Shown: positions 34,201 through 46,422 of the stretch, one piece after another
Layout of the letters: each line of letters starts with the position of its first letter
Numbering within the stretch: position 1 is the stretch's first letter
Source of the DNA: Calamus simplicifolius
Taxonomy: Eukaryota; Streptophyta; Magnoliopsida; Arecales; Arecaceae
Direction of reading: 5' to 3'
Assembly (NCBI GenBank): GCA_900491605.1
Contig: UESW01003903.1
Coordinates: 1,169,363-1,233,362, forward strand
Length of the DNA: 64,000 bases
The notes under the pieces: generated by a model
What the model was told of the DNA's origin: nothing
What the model saw: the letters and a program-made list of their open reading frames with translations, nothing else
Databases searched by the model: none
Position numbers and translations under genes: made by a program

Positions 34201-35624
34201 GTCCCATAGTAGTACTCTTCACTAAATGCACAGTCCTAAGTTGGTTCTTGTTCTTTTTGTTCTTTGTTAGGTAGAGAAAGAAAACAGTGTACCAACCAAA
34301 AAAAATTAAATTATTGTGTAAATTTTTTATAATTTTCAATTTTGACATCATAATTGTTCATCTTATGATGCTATTACAAAATAAACTACAACATGATTGA
34401 CTCCACCTATCTTGACATCTAAAATTACACTTATCCCATTCTAATCAGTTGTTACTTAAAGAAAACAAAGAATTGTAAAAACAAAATTAAGTATACTTAT
34501 CAAAATAGATAAATATGAGAGAAAATCATTTGATAATATAAAGGATTTCAACAACCTACTCCTCTTGCATGCATTGGATATATGTGCCAAACTCCAGGAG
34601 AACTCCTAGATAATTTGATTCACTTGTTCTAAAACCACTTATCTATATCCATGAGATTGGTTATTCCCATCTTTAACAAATATACCCGACTTCATTTAAT
34701 TCTTGTTTAAAAGGATCAGGAAAAGAATTTTCATTTGCTAAAATTGAGAGTACTTATAAATGTTTAAGCTGAAATTATAGCTATCCATGCATTTCTCGTT
34801 CTAAAATTGATAATGTAATATTTAAACAACAGTAATTAACTAATTGCAATAGTTTAACAAATTGAAAAGTTTATATTAATTTAAATTTTAAATATTATTT
34901 TCTTTTTCTTTTTTTTTAAAAAAACTACAGCATTAATATAGATAATGGTCGAAGTATGCATCTTTAGTTTTAACAGCTAATTTTTTCTGGAAGCCAGAAA
35001 GTTCTTCTACCATTGTACAAACTTATTTATACATCCAGGGCCCAATCATTGCGTGTCAAAATTGGATGATGCTGATGGGAACTTTGGATACGATCCCTTA
35101 GCTTCAATAGAGAGGCTGGAACTCCAAATTTATCAAGATTGGCCTTTGAAGTGGCGGCCACCTCCTGCACTCCCGTGTAAGTCTAATTACATATCGCTTT
35201 GGATCCCATGGATCAAACGATCATCGATGCACGTTTGCTCCTAAATTAGCATCTAAGATGAGATATTGTTTTGCGCTCCATAACGCACTACACCGGAGCC
35301 GAATGGATCGAGCTGAGTCATTAATGGCTCCGAGCCGAGACGCGGTGGGGGGTTGACGGTGGGAGCAGGGGACACGGGGAAGGAGTGCGTGGGATCCGAA
35401 CCACGGGAAGGGGAAGTAGGTTGAAGGCTCGGGAAACAAAGAGAGGTCGGCTTCGGGATGAGGGCGTGAGGGGTCGTCCCGAGCCGAGCCGACCGGAGCG
35501 CGCCCACCGAAGAAAGTGCCGGGATGGGGAGGAACCACTTCTCATCCCAAGGAAAGGTTTAATCCCTCAGGTATAACAAACGAACGTTAAAGAAGGGACG
35601 CAACACAATGCGCTCTTCTTTTCC

Positions 35625-35657
<33 letters not shown>

Positions 35658-35936
35658 AACTGTGGGAGACAATGTCTAACCCTAGTCTCTAACCTTGTCC
35701 TTGGGCTAATTCCGTTTCTGATCTTATTCTCTTTTTTTTTCAGTCTTTTATTAGTTGATCTGGGTGTCTTGTTATGGGCAGAGGCGTGAGTTTTTCTCTG
35801 ATGTTAATTAACACAAAAAACAGGGGGGAAAAAATCTTAAATATTGATGTTGATATAATTCAGTCCGGGCAACCTCCAATAAAAGAGTTTTCCTTTCTCC
35901 CTTGATCATTTTATCCGTCGCTCTTCTTCTCCTTTG
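31226..35936. other. Gene-free stretch with microsatellites and a GC-rich patch
   Basis: No supportable gene. Microsatellites: TATC/CATC repeats at about 31857-31910, (CT)n at 32556-32584, (TA)n at about 33099-33121 and (TA)n at about 35637-35657. The stretch 32380-32590 (CTAGCTAGCTAGTATTTAAG, then a pyrimidine-rich run) looks promoter-like, but no gene follows. 35221-35580 is an unexplained GC-rich patch upstream of the zinc-finger gene, with open frames in both strands but no domain. Confidence 0.45.
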
Positions 35937-36296
35937 CTTTTATAGTATACTCTCAGGCCCAACTAGCTACTTTTCTCTAGCTCTATCCAACAGGCATCCG
36001 CTCGATTCCTTTTATATTTTTTAATCAGCGAACTTTTACCATCCTTCACGTACCCTTCCGGCTGCCTTTATTGTTTTTTTCTGGTGGTGTAATGCTCTCT
36101 CTCTCTCTCTCTCTCCCCCTCTCTCTGCACCGCTTGGTTCTACTTTTTATTATTTCTCTAGTCTCCTCTACGCTTTTGTGTTATCTTTATATTTTTGGTG
36201 GTCTAAACTCTAAACCCAGCCCCCCTCCCTCAGCTCTATTAATCTTTCCGTCCACATATCCAACTCGATCCCTCCCCTCTCTCTAGACCTCCAACC
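35937..36296 (+). promoter_or_regulatory. Putative WIP promoter end and 5' leader with uORF
   Basis: TTTTATAGTATAC at 35937-35949 could be a TATA box, which would start a leader of about 300 bases. The leader carries a (CT)n run at 36094-36113 and more CT to about 36126, common in plant 5' UTRs. An upstream ORF from ATG 36092 to a stop at 36284-36286 (64 codons) ends ten bases before the main ATG. Transcription start and uORF use are inferred only. Confidence 0.35.
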
Positions 36297-38533
36297 ATGG
36301 CAGACCCCTACAGCAATTTCTTCAGAGGATACTACAGCTACTACCCTTACTCCAACCCTGCTCCCCCTCCAACTGCCATCCACGCCTACAACTTGTGCAA
36401 CACGCACGGCCGCAACAACCACAACCCCCGCCTCCCGACTCCTCCCCCCTCCCCTCCGCTCAGGGAGGCCCTCCCTCTCCTTAGCCTCAGCCCAACAAGG
36501 CCCCCAGAGGAGGACAACTCTTGCAGTGAAGCCAAGAACAAAACCATAAGTATTGATGATGAAGCTGATGATGGTGATGACGAGGCCGTGACTGTAGCCC
36601 TCCACATAGGCCTCCCAAGTCCTGGTGCAGCTGATCTCATCTCCAGAGTCTCATCCACCCCAGAGGGCAGTGGAGACAAAGAAGAAGAAGGTGGTGATCA
36701 TGATGTACCTCCTCTAGGATACCCTATAGGAAGGCTCAACAAGGGCCAGCACTGGATCCCCACCCCTTCTCAGATCCTTATTGGTCCCACCCAGTTCTCC
36801 TGCCCTGTGTGCTTGAAGACCTTCAACAGATACAACAACATGCAGGTGATCCAAATCTTCCCCTCTTTTAAGCTTTTTTGCTATGGGATCTGGCTTTCAG
36901 ATCCATATATATTTTGTGCTATAAAGCCCTTGCATGGTAAAGAGGCGTGGGTGTATGATGTCTGGTCTAATTGAGGCCGTGATCCATAAGACCTCCCTTT
37001 TTATGTGATTGAACGAACTACACATAGGCAAGGTTATTCATGCGTTGGTGCTTTTGGAGTTTGTGTTTTTATTAGGCTTTGGTTGCTGTGAGACTGCTGA
37101 AAAGATTACCAGTTATTTCAGGGTGGCTCAGATGGTCTACATGGACTGTCAAGAAAAAAACAGTACTCACAAATCTACTCACAGTCCCTGACCCAGAGAA
37201 ACCAGTCCTTGCGAAGCCTTCTTTTGGGGTGGCTTCTCCTCCACAAAACATATCTGCACCCCCCCCACCCCTTCTCTCTCTCTCCTCCCTCCCTCTCTCT
37301 TTCTCTCTCCTCTCTCTCTCTCGGTTTGTAAGAGGTTTTCTCATAGTGAACTTTTTTTGACACTCCGAGTTTCATGTGATTCCTTACTTTCAAGTTTTGA
37401 CCGATCACAAAAACCAAAATGCAACAGTTCCCATTCACCAACATAAGACCAAAAGAGGAGGGGATCATTCATCACCATCATTTTGTAGATCAGGCCCCTC
37501 CTGTCAGGAAGAATAATTCTATCTTTCTTGCCACGATAGAGATAATATCCAAGCTTCTAAGCAAAGAGAATGACAAACTCTAGGGACTCAAATATTCTAA
37601 AGAGAAACATTTTCTTAGTGGACGCGAGAATTCCAAAATCCTACAATATTTCTTATCCGGAACAGTGCAATAACTAGTGTCCATGAGAATATATCTCGTC
37701 ACACTAGAAATCATATCGAAGCTTCTTAAAAAAAAAGAATTTGACATTCTACATCAACAACATAAAATATTCTCAAGGACGGCGCTTGGTCTTCGCTAGA
37801 ATTCCACAATTATTCTGATGCAAAATAGTATATATACTGTTGTCAACTCAATACTCTTGTTATATATATACTGGAATTCATATATAAGCTAGCTTCTGTA
37901 CAAAAGATCAAACATACTGCACAAGTTAATAACTTCAGTACCTTTTGGAGAATAAAAAGCCTTGATATTTTTACGAGCCACTAGTCATTTTATGCATATG
38001 CACAATGATACATAACAATTCGTTCGATTCTCATTAGAATAAGAAGTATTAATCTCTTGACTCCTTTAATTTCATTTCATGGGGTGTAACTATAGATGCA
38101 CATGTGGGGGCATGGATCACAATATAGGAAGGGTCCTGAGTCTTTGAGGGGCATCCAACCAACTGCAATGCTGAGGCTCCCATGCTACTGCTGTGCACCG
38201 GGTTGCCGGAACAACATAGACCATCCAAGGTCAAAGCCATTGAAGGACTTCAGGACCCTGCAGACCCACTACAAGAGAAAGCATGGGATCAAGCCCTTCA
38301 TGTGCCGGAAGTGTGGCAAGGCCTTTGCAGTGAGGGGGGACTGGAGGACCCATGAGAAAAATTGTGGCAAGCTCTGGTACTGCACCTGTGGATCTGACTT
38401 CAAGCACAAAAGGTCACTGAAGGACCACATCAAGGCCTTCGGGCATGGGCATGCAGCATATGGTATCGACTGCTTTGAGGAGGACGATGAGCCATCATCC
38501 GAGATCGAACAAGACGGTGATCCTTCGCGATGA
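36297..38533 (+). CDS. WIP2-like: WIP-domain C2H2 zinc-finger transcription factor
   Basis: Two exons, 36297-36845 and 38096-38533, joined over a 1,250-bp GT-AG phase-0 intron, give 328 residues. The N-terminus MADPYSNFF, the PPPSPPLREALPLLSLSP block and VTVALHIGLPSP are conserved in the WIP2/4/5 group. Next is LNKGQHWIPTPSQILIG, which contains the WIP signature, then four zinc fingers: CPVC...HMWGH (split by the intron), CYCCAPGC...HYKRKH, CRKC...HEKNC and CTC...H. The C-terminus is acidic (FEEDDEPSSEIEQDGD). WIP proteins are plant nuclear regulators; NTT/WIP2 acts in replum and transmitting-tract development, TT1/WIP1 in seed-coat pigmentation. All metal ligands are present and no stop or frameshift is seen, so it should be functional. 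WIP2 versus WIP4/5 cannot be settled here. The intron carries a CT repeat at about 37280-37322. Confidence 0.95.
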
Positions 38534-39624
38534 TCGATCGAGCACATGGTTTGATAGGTTCTAGGGTGGTGAAATGGCTCGATCAAATATGACAAGCCCC
38601 CTTAGTATCCAATTGATTTAGTTGGGGGGTACGTCTTTGTTCCCTTAGTTCTGGTTTTAGCATCAGATGAATATAGAAGCATTGTAGGCCAATGGCTTGT
38701 AAATGCAGTTGACTTAGCTTCTCTTCCTTTGAACTTGGTTCATGCAAGTCCTAGTTTTCTTCTAATTTATTAGATGAAATAGAGATTATAGAATTGAGTT
38801 ATATATGTGGTTCCCTCAATATATCGCTTTTCCTTCCCAGTTCTAATTAGCAATGCATCCTCTCCAACTTGGCTTGTCTAATTTAGTTTTCGTAATTCTT
38901 TTGTTGGTCTTCTCTTATCCCATGAGAGCTTAAGGAGAGGGAAAGAAACGGTGCACCTTATTGATTGCCTGTAACTCTAAACGTCGTGAACATTTACCCA
39001 TTTGTTGATGCAGTACTTGTGCTTTTGGGGTATAATTAATTTCTTTTATTAATTTCTTTGTTTTATTTTTTGATTTCTAAATTTACAACACTAACACAAC
39101 AACGTTAAGCCCATCTCTACAAAATGCAGTTTGCTTTTGGTTCATGGGAATCGAGAAGTGGATGTCTTTTTCATTTCTCTTTTTTTCTTTTTCTTCAGCA
39201 GTTATTGGGATAAGTATCGAACATCCAAATTTATGTATCTCTTAAATACTTCTTTTAGGACAGGAAAGGGAGGAAGCGGAAGACCTCCCCCAAATTATTA
39301 CTTAAATTAAAGAATAGGAATAATGCAAATGTTGAGAAGAAGAAAGCATAGATAAGAGATGGAGACTTCTTCTCACCTGAGAACATGCGCGCGTGGCTTA
39401 TGTTTAGAGCTTCTTTATTGTCTCACAACAAGAATGGATAGTTTTTGTTTGTCATTTCTTGTCAAAATAGTCACGGTGATGCTTTTATTTTGCTAGTTCT
39501 CATGGCAAACTTTCAAACATGGTCAACAGCCTTCTCTTCTTCCTATAAATACAGTTGTTCATCCACTGAATGCTCACACACACACATATATAAAGAGAGA
39601 GAAAGGAAGGGAAGAAAGAAGCTA
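38534..39624. other. 3' flank of the WIP gene
   Basis: The probable 3' UTR runs from 38534; ATGAAATAGAGATTATAG near 38774 is a possible near-upstream polyadenylation region. No other gene is seen. 39560-39610 holds CACACACA and GAGAGA runs next to the following array. Confidence 0.4.
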
Positions 39625-40560
39625 GATTTGCTATATTTAAATATAGCCAAGTTTAAATCTGATTATTTTCTTCGTTGAATAAAAAAAAGACAAAAAAGAT
39701 GGAATAATTCTAGAATTTGTGTAAATTTAAAAATAAAAAAAGAGTAAATTTTAGATTTGGCTATATTCAAATATAATCCAGCCTAAATTTGATCATCATT
39801 TCCATCCTTAGATCCATATAGTTCACAAATCCTAAAAATAAAAAAGTAGGATGGCTTTGAAATATATATATTTAAGAATGGAGAAGATGATTAGACCTTA
39901 TACTTAACTACATTCATAGATAATTAAGTCTATCTTTCTATATATATATATATATATATATATAGTGAGAGAGAGAGAGAGAGGTGGATTTAACTATATT
40001 TGAATTTAGCTAAGCTTAAATCTAATCACTTTCATCATCCTTAAATCCATATAATTTATGAATTTTAAAATAAAAAAAAAAGTAAAAAAGATAAAATAGT
40101 TTCACAATCTAAGCTTGACCACATTCGATTTGGTTAATATATATGTGTATAGACTTGGCTACATTCAAATATAGCTAACTTTGATCGGATCAACTTTTCA
40201 CTTTTGGATCTACATAGTTTACGAATCCTAAAAATGAATAAAATAAAATTAATTTTTGTAATTTATATGAATCTAAAAATAAAAAAAAATGATCGAATCT
40301 TAGCTACTTTCGAATGTAACCAAGTCTATCTATATGTATATATATATATATATGCCTAATCTACTTATATATGCGTGTGTGTATAGATAAATTTAGCTAT
40401 ATTTGAATGTAGCTAAGCCTAAATCCAGTCATCTTTCGTATTTTTAGATCCGTATAATACATAAATCTCAAAGGTAAAAAAAAAGTAAAAAAGATAAAAT
40501 AGATTCTATAAATTTAAGGATTAAAAAGATGATCAGACTCCAACTCAGTAAGAATGTAGT
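39625..40560. repeat. Degenerate AT-rich satellite-like array, about 5 units
   Basis: Units of about 125-235 bp start near 39627, 39750, 39987, 40150 and 40384. Each begins TAGA(T/C)TTGGCTA(C/T)ATT(C/T) and continues with AATCTAATCA, a TTAGATCCATATAGTT block and an A-rich tail ending AAAAAGATAAAATAG. The opening words form a palindrome, as in AGCTATATTTGAATGTAGCT. (TA)n and (GA)n runs sit between units at 39938-39982 and near 40335. The family is unknown. Confidence 0.7.
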
Positions 40561-43500
40561 CAACTCTGCTTATATTTATTTATATATTAAATCTTTTTCT
40601 GATACCTTCGGCACCACAAGGAAAACATGCTGCTTTCACATCTAAAGCCTATTACTTTTGATTCTTTTTTATGTAACCTAATGTGATGTGTATTACTTTT
40701 GCAGGTTTTTTTAAGTTTGGACATTCATCTGCACAAAAGAATCGTATTCTTCCGCCCTTTTGCTAACTTCTACATGCCTTGCTCATAAAGGAAACGTGGA
40801 TAACCTTTGGAGATTATTCCAAGTGTAAGCTTCTCAAATAGAAATAGATATTTCTAACCACACCTTTGGTAGCCATGCATGGACTTTCGGCAACCCAGAC
40901 TTCTCTTTTTTTTAATTTTCTAAGGTCTGTCATGCCTTCCAACAACAAAATATAACAAGTCCAGCAAGATAAAAGCCAAACTATAATGTTCCTTGCGAAT
41001 GCAGTTGGATATATAGGCTTTTAAAACCCTGCAAGGAGTTCAGCTTTTTGGGTGCACATGATGCCTTGTGCTCTGCTATAGTGGATTTATATGTTTTGGC
41101 CGATGGATGGAACATATACCATCAATTATTCAAACCCCAGATGATTAGAATACCTTTAGGATTAGAAAAGAGAGAAAGGAAGAGGGTATATATAATATCA
41201 TATGGCATGGGAAAAAGTACTGCAAAATATAATATCGATCAGTAATACATTTATCTATTTTATAAGGTATGGATTGCAGGATCGAGTGGATCTTCGTGGC
41301 AGCAGTCAGCAGAAAAAGCTCGTTTGAGAGGTCATTTCAACCCACAATCCATCCAGCAGTCGGTGTGAAGTCAACACGTGTCGAAAAAAAAGTCTACCAA
41401 CATTATTTCGGCTCGATACTCTGTCCAAAATTCGTGTCATCTTCTTTGCCTTTCAGCTCTCCCAATGAGATGGTTAAAAAATTGTGTGGGTTCATGAAGT
41501 TGCTCAGGTTTTTTGCAGGAAGCTTGAAAGCTTGAACATGCAATAATACAATTGAGTAACAACAACAGCAAAGTAACAAAATCTATTATTGTTGTTCTTT
41601 TGGTCAACATTATAATTATTATCATTGTTATCATTAATGTGAGACCACGGAGGGTGTGAAGACTCGCTCATGCTTGTGCTACAAAGTAATGCCTAGCTGG
41701 AGGGAAACCTATGATACATAACTGTTGCAATCTTGTGCATGACAAATTATCCCATTGAGCAAGTGTTGGCAAATTGTTATCCCTTGACAGAAATTAAAGA
41801 AGGCCAAACAAGTACTTCAGAACAAACTATGTTAGGTCAAACTAGAACATATATAGTGAAGGATATATCAGTGCACAAGAACCTAAAATCTGTCTCCATA
41901 TACTTAAAATGGTAGCAGAAGAAATATATCTCTTTCCCTTCAATGTGTGACATAAAATAGAACACACACCAGAAATCACTAATAGAGACAAGAGTCCCAG
42001 AAATCACTAATAGACAAGAGTCCAAGGTTCTACATGAAGAGAAGAAAAAAAAAAAAAAAAAAAAACCAAGAGGACAAACTACAAGACTAAGTTCAGATGA
42101 TCTACTATATCTCCAAAAAATAATGGGACTACAAGATTTTTCTCTTTCTTGGCTAAGCCAAGGATCACAATGTAAATATTCTTTCTTTCATTGATTACGA
42201 CAATAAAAGATACTTCTCTCAGCTCGCAGCATCAAGAGACACTATTCTTAGATCGATCACAATTTCTCTGAGGCAGGCACATCAAGAGAACAACTCTTAG
42301 ATACACAATGAATTCTTCATCATATATAGGTGGATTACAACATAAAAGAAGGTGTTGAGTGAACTTACTCAAATAGAGTATCATAATTCCACTACCTTGG
42401 ACTTGCGGAGAGACTTTCACAAATCCGGTACATATCATCTCCTCCTTGCTTTCTTCTTCTCCTACCAAAATTGGACATTCATGGGACTTCCTTCACCAAG
42501 GTCTCATAACGATAAATGGGGTTTCTTTCACCAAGATCTCCTATAAAGAAAAGGCTCTTTCAAAAGGATAGATTCTCTCAAAACCTCTCTCCGATCTCTC
42601 TCTTCCAACCATCTTCATAACAGGTGGCTCCCCCAAGAGAAAGGGGCTCACATTACCACCAAAAACCCTCCCTCTTTTCCTTCTCTAGAAAAAAAAAAAA
42701 AAAAGAAAAGAAAATCCAAAATGGACTTTGACCGTGGATTTTTTTTTTTTTTAATTCCAAACAGCATAGCCCAAAATGAGCTGGGCTCTTCTCACAAGGA
42801 AGGACAACCAACGTCAAGGCTGTCATTGTATTCAAAACTGAGAAAATGAACTACAGATTGAATTTGATTGCTGACTCTACGACACCTCATGACATGTATA
42901 ATGTGCCTCTTTGGTGGAATATGTATGCAGGCTAAGTTTAATAAGAGGTTAATTTTAAAAGCACTACTTCTTTTGTTGATAGTGCACTAATCAAAAGATT
43001 GTTAATAACAACCTAACTAAACAAGCATGAAATCTCTTAAGAAGGAAAAGAAAGACAAATTAACAAACCAAAAAAAATAATAAATAATCACAAGTGGTTC
43101 AAAGGTGATGAAAGACAAGCATATCAATCATCAAGTAAAAAAAGGTATAAAAATAGATTGCTAAAGTCCATTTTATGGTAAAGCTAGATACGATATCTAA
43201 AATTTCTTGTCACTACAACGTACCATTTAAGTAAACATTGGAATCACTTTAGGTCAAAATATACGAGCATGAACATGCACAAATAACAAACATTATACAA
43301 TCTACTTAGGCCAAAAGTTTCAGGCATGTAGTCACTAACATACAAATAAACAAGAAGATTTGGCTATTCCGCTAGAGGCTTAAATGAATGTGCATCGAAA
43401 ACCCTACACTGGAGGTGTATCACATTATTAGCCACCACTATGTTCAATCATATATGACATTGATGCCATTGCTACATATTATGCCTATACGCTCGTTTAT

Positions 43501-44615
43501 ATTATTATCCAAAGCTTGCATTGCCCTTTGCCTCTTTATATGGAATATGATCACAACTTTCATCAAGGTCTGCGATACTGATTCATATCAATCCATAACA
43601 TTTCTATCATATTATAACAATAGGATACTGATACAGTACCAGATTTCAAAATAAATTGAATGAGTTCAATCAATATATACGTACCATTCGATAACGATCA
43701 AAACAATCTAGTATATATCTAGTATCGATCCATACCACTCAAAATCAAATGATTAAAAATAAAAAAATAATATTTTATCTTAATGTGAAATATGTACCAT
43801 ATCATGTCGAGTCAAAATGGTAGGAGCTTCTACTAACGCTAAGTCAACGGTCTAACTTCCAAACTGCTGACTTCTTACGAATTAGATGCTGTTTGAGCGG
43901 TGGGAAATTATGTTTAACACTCTTCACATGATTGAGTTGTGACGTACATGCTTTAAAAAAATCTTTAAGCAGTGCAAGCTTGTGCTAATTCATCACACAA
44001 TATACTCTTAATAAAAGCAGTACCCTTCCCACTTGGTTTCAACTTAATATCAACTTTCCAACTTACGGATGCTCTGGAGATCGAGAGCCGTTGTCTCTAC
44101 TTTTGCGTTGAAGTGCATGACCCAAAGTCCAAAAAAGAGAGGCCAGGTTACTTGAAACAGGTGAAACGAATTATTTTTTTGGTTGGGGGAGGTGGGGTGT
44201 GAGAGGGGTTGCAAGAGGTACATCATACATCAGAATTTAATGTCTCTGTGCAGTAGTTGAGGTGCTCAAAATCATTCCAAGACTTTCCAACCTTCCCTAT
44301 AGTATTCTTTTGTATTATTCGCAAACAATTCCTTTGGAGTGCTTTAACTTTGTCGAGGAGACCAGCAACGCTTAGTGAACCAAACAATTATCCCTCTCTC
44401 CTGTTGACATTCAAACACACAAGACACAGACAGCTCTGTCTCCCTAGATTGGAATCACGAGGCCTTGTGGAGGGAGCTGGAAAGAGTCCTGCTCTCATTT
44501 TTCTCAAGCAACTACGTAGCTTAATTTGAGAGGCCCAAAAATATTTCAAATAGCCGTGGGATTTTGATAAATGACTCCCATCAGTCTACACTTGAAGATG
44601 AAAAAGTTTTTATGC
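40561..44615. other. Gene-free AT-rich stretch
   Basis: No gene recognised. Poly(A) runs lie at 42044-42065 and near 42690, and poly(T) at 42739-42753. 43640-43740 has direct variants of GATACAGTACC/TATCGATCCATACC, a diverged dispersed repeat. The 90-codon frame at 44257-44529 has no recognisable domain. Confidence 0.45.
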
Positions 44616-44725
44616 GGGTACATGCATTGATAGTATGCCCATGCAAACGGACATATAACATACGTCGCAGCCCAATAGACTGTGACATGCATATTCATAC
44701 AAGTGCACGGTTAATGCATGTACCC
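44616..44725. repeat. Inverted repeat, 13-bp perfect arms
   Basis: GGGTACATGCATT at 44616-44628 is mirrored by AATGCATGTACCC at 44713-44725, with weaker pairing further in and out (for example GTCGCAG against CTGTGAC). It may be a small foldback element or a transcribed hairpin. No known microRNA sequence was recognised. Confidence 0.6.
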
Positions 44726-45300
44726 ATTGCATCTCTTTATGCATCAGAGGTGATGTACAAAGAGTTTTTCCTTGAAGATAACCCTGCCTAATAAATGAGC
44801 ATTTCTCCACTTAGCACATTAATTACTGCAAAACAACATTGTCATTCTATATCTCGTTATGTATGGATACAGTGATGGCTTGTGGATAGCATGAAATCAT
44901 TACATCATGGTTTCAGTCAGTCAACCCGGAGAAGAATAGAAGAATAATTTGCATTGTTAATTAGCTGTTTAGTATATGTGAATGGTCTTAGAAACTAAGT
45001 TTTAGTGCAAGTGTTGCATATTCCCTAACTGTGGTGGCTTCACCAAGCTAATTTGTTTTAAATTCGTACCTTAGTAACACCAATAAAATAAAATAAAAAT
45101 GTACTGTAGCAGTCCTTCACATTAAGTTGCTTCTCATTTAATAAATATGCGCCTTGACAATAGCATCAGCAATACCTTCCACCATCAAAGAGGCGGCCAA
45201 AGAACACATTTCTATAATAAAGAAGCTCAGTAAAAGTATCTAAAAGAAATTTCTATCATTATTAACTCAAGTCAACTCTCTAAGATAATTGTACACGTAT

Positions 45301-46015
45301 AGGTGAGCACTCGGCACGGCACGGCACGGCCAGGTCTATCAGATCAGGTACAGCCCATTAAGGTCATACCAGAGGCTCAGATGATTCCCTCCAATCCCTT
45401 GTTTTTTTTTTTGTTTCTCTTTCGCTTGTTTCATCCGAACCAGAGGCGCTCGTGCTCGGCCATCGGCGACTGGCCTAGAGCCGACCACCGTCACGGCCTT
45501 CCTTTCCTCTCTCTCTTTCTCTCTCTTTCTCTTTCGTTCTCCCGAATCTCCCGTGATGCTATTACTGTGCCGGTAGCCGATCGGTCACCACCGGCCGACC
45601 GAACCATCACCGGACGCTCACTCGGCGCCGATGGGGATCGCCGGCCACCTTCTAGACTCAGCGAGGCGGCAGGCACACCACCGGGCCTAAATGAATGCAG
45701 GAGCCGGTTCGGCTTTCGTCCAGGAGAAGGGCCGCTTTGGTCCTCTCCTTCTCTCTCTCATGTCCAGTTCCTCACTGGACGCTCGCCCGGCGTTAGTGGA
45801 GGTCTCCGGCCACCTCCTAGGCCCAGCGAGGCGGCAGGCATGCCGCCGAACCTGGACCAATGGAGAAGGAAGACTGGGAGAGGAAGGCCGTTGTTTTTTG
45901 AGCATGAGCCTCCGAGGTTCGGCTCTCTCCCTAGCACAGCACGGCTACAATACTGGGCCATGCTGGCCCATGGGTGGCACGGCCCGATGCCTATCTCTAT
46001 GTACACATAATGAAA
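45301..46015. repeat. GC-rich repeat element with internal duplication
   Basis: The left edge has CGGCACGGCACGGCACGGCC, and the right edge GGGTGGCACGGCCCGATGCC, imperfectly inverted. Inside, a block with GGACGCTC(A/G)C(T/C)CGGCG, CCGGCCACCT and CAGCGAGGCGGCAGGCA occurs twice, near 45610 and 45778. A 235-codon plus-strand frame spans it, but reads as low-complexity repeats (TGRSPG...RPP...SEAAG) without a domain. I treat it as a transposon-derived repeat rather than a gene. Confidence 0.5.
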
Positions 46016-46057
46016 ATTAGGTGCCTCGAGGTGTTAACTGTCCTCATGGTTCTATAC

Positions 46058-46413
46058 ATAGTTGTCAAATTCGGCCCGAACATTGACCCGGCTAAGGGCT
46101 CGGATCATCGGATCACTAATTCAACCGTTAGATCACTAATTGAATCATCGATCAATTATTTTAATATAAAAATATATTTATATTCATAAAAAATAATTTT
46201 TAATAAAAATTTTAAGGTTAACATGATAATAAAACCCATGGCTCCATCCGATTCGAACTGGGTTGACCGGTTCATGGATGAACTGGATGGGTTGATCGGA
46301 CTATTCCGGATCACTTACATATTCGGTTTTATGTTAGAACTAGACCGACTTAACCTCTGGGTCCCGGTTCAACTGGTCCAACCGATTGGTTCGGTCCGAT
46401 TCTGACGAGTATT
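46058..46413. mobile_element. Mutator-like MITE with 9-bp duplication
   Basis: A perfect 9-bp duplication GTTCTATAC flanks it at 46049-46057 and 46414-46422. The termini ATAGTTGTCAAATTCGG and, reverse-complemented, AATACTCGTCAGAATCGG are imperfect inverted repeats that continue through CCGAAC. The centre is AT-rich, while both arms carry the GGTTCA/TGAACC words typical of this plant repeat class. Noncoding. Confidence 0.75.
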
Positions 46414-46422
46414 GTTCTATAC

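Noticed and set aside
35221..35545. 105-codon minus-strand frame in the GC-rich patch upstream of WIP
   Set aside because: Three overlapping frames are open at once, as expected from GC-rich composition; no conserved motif.
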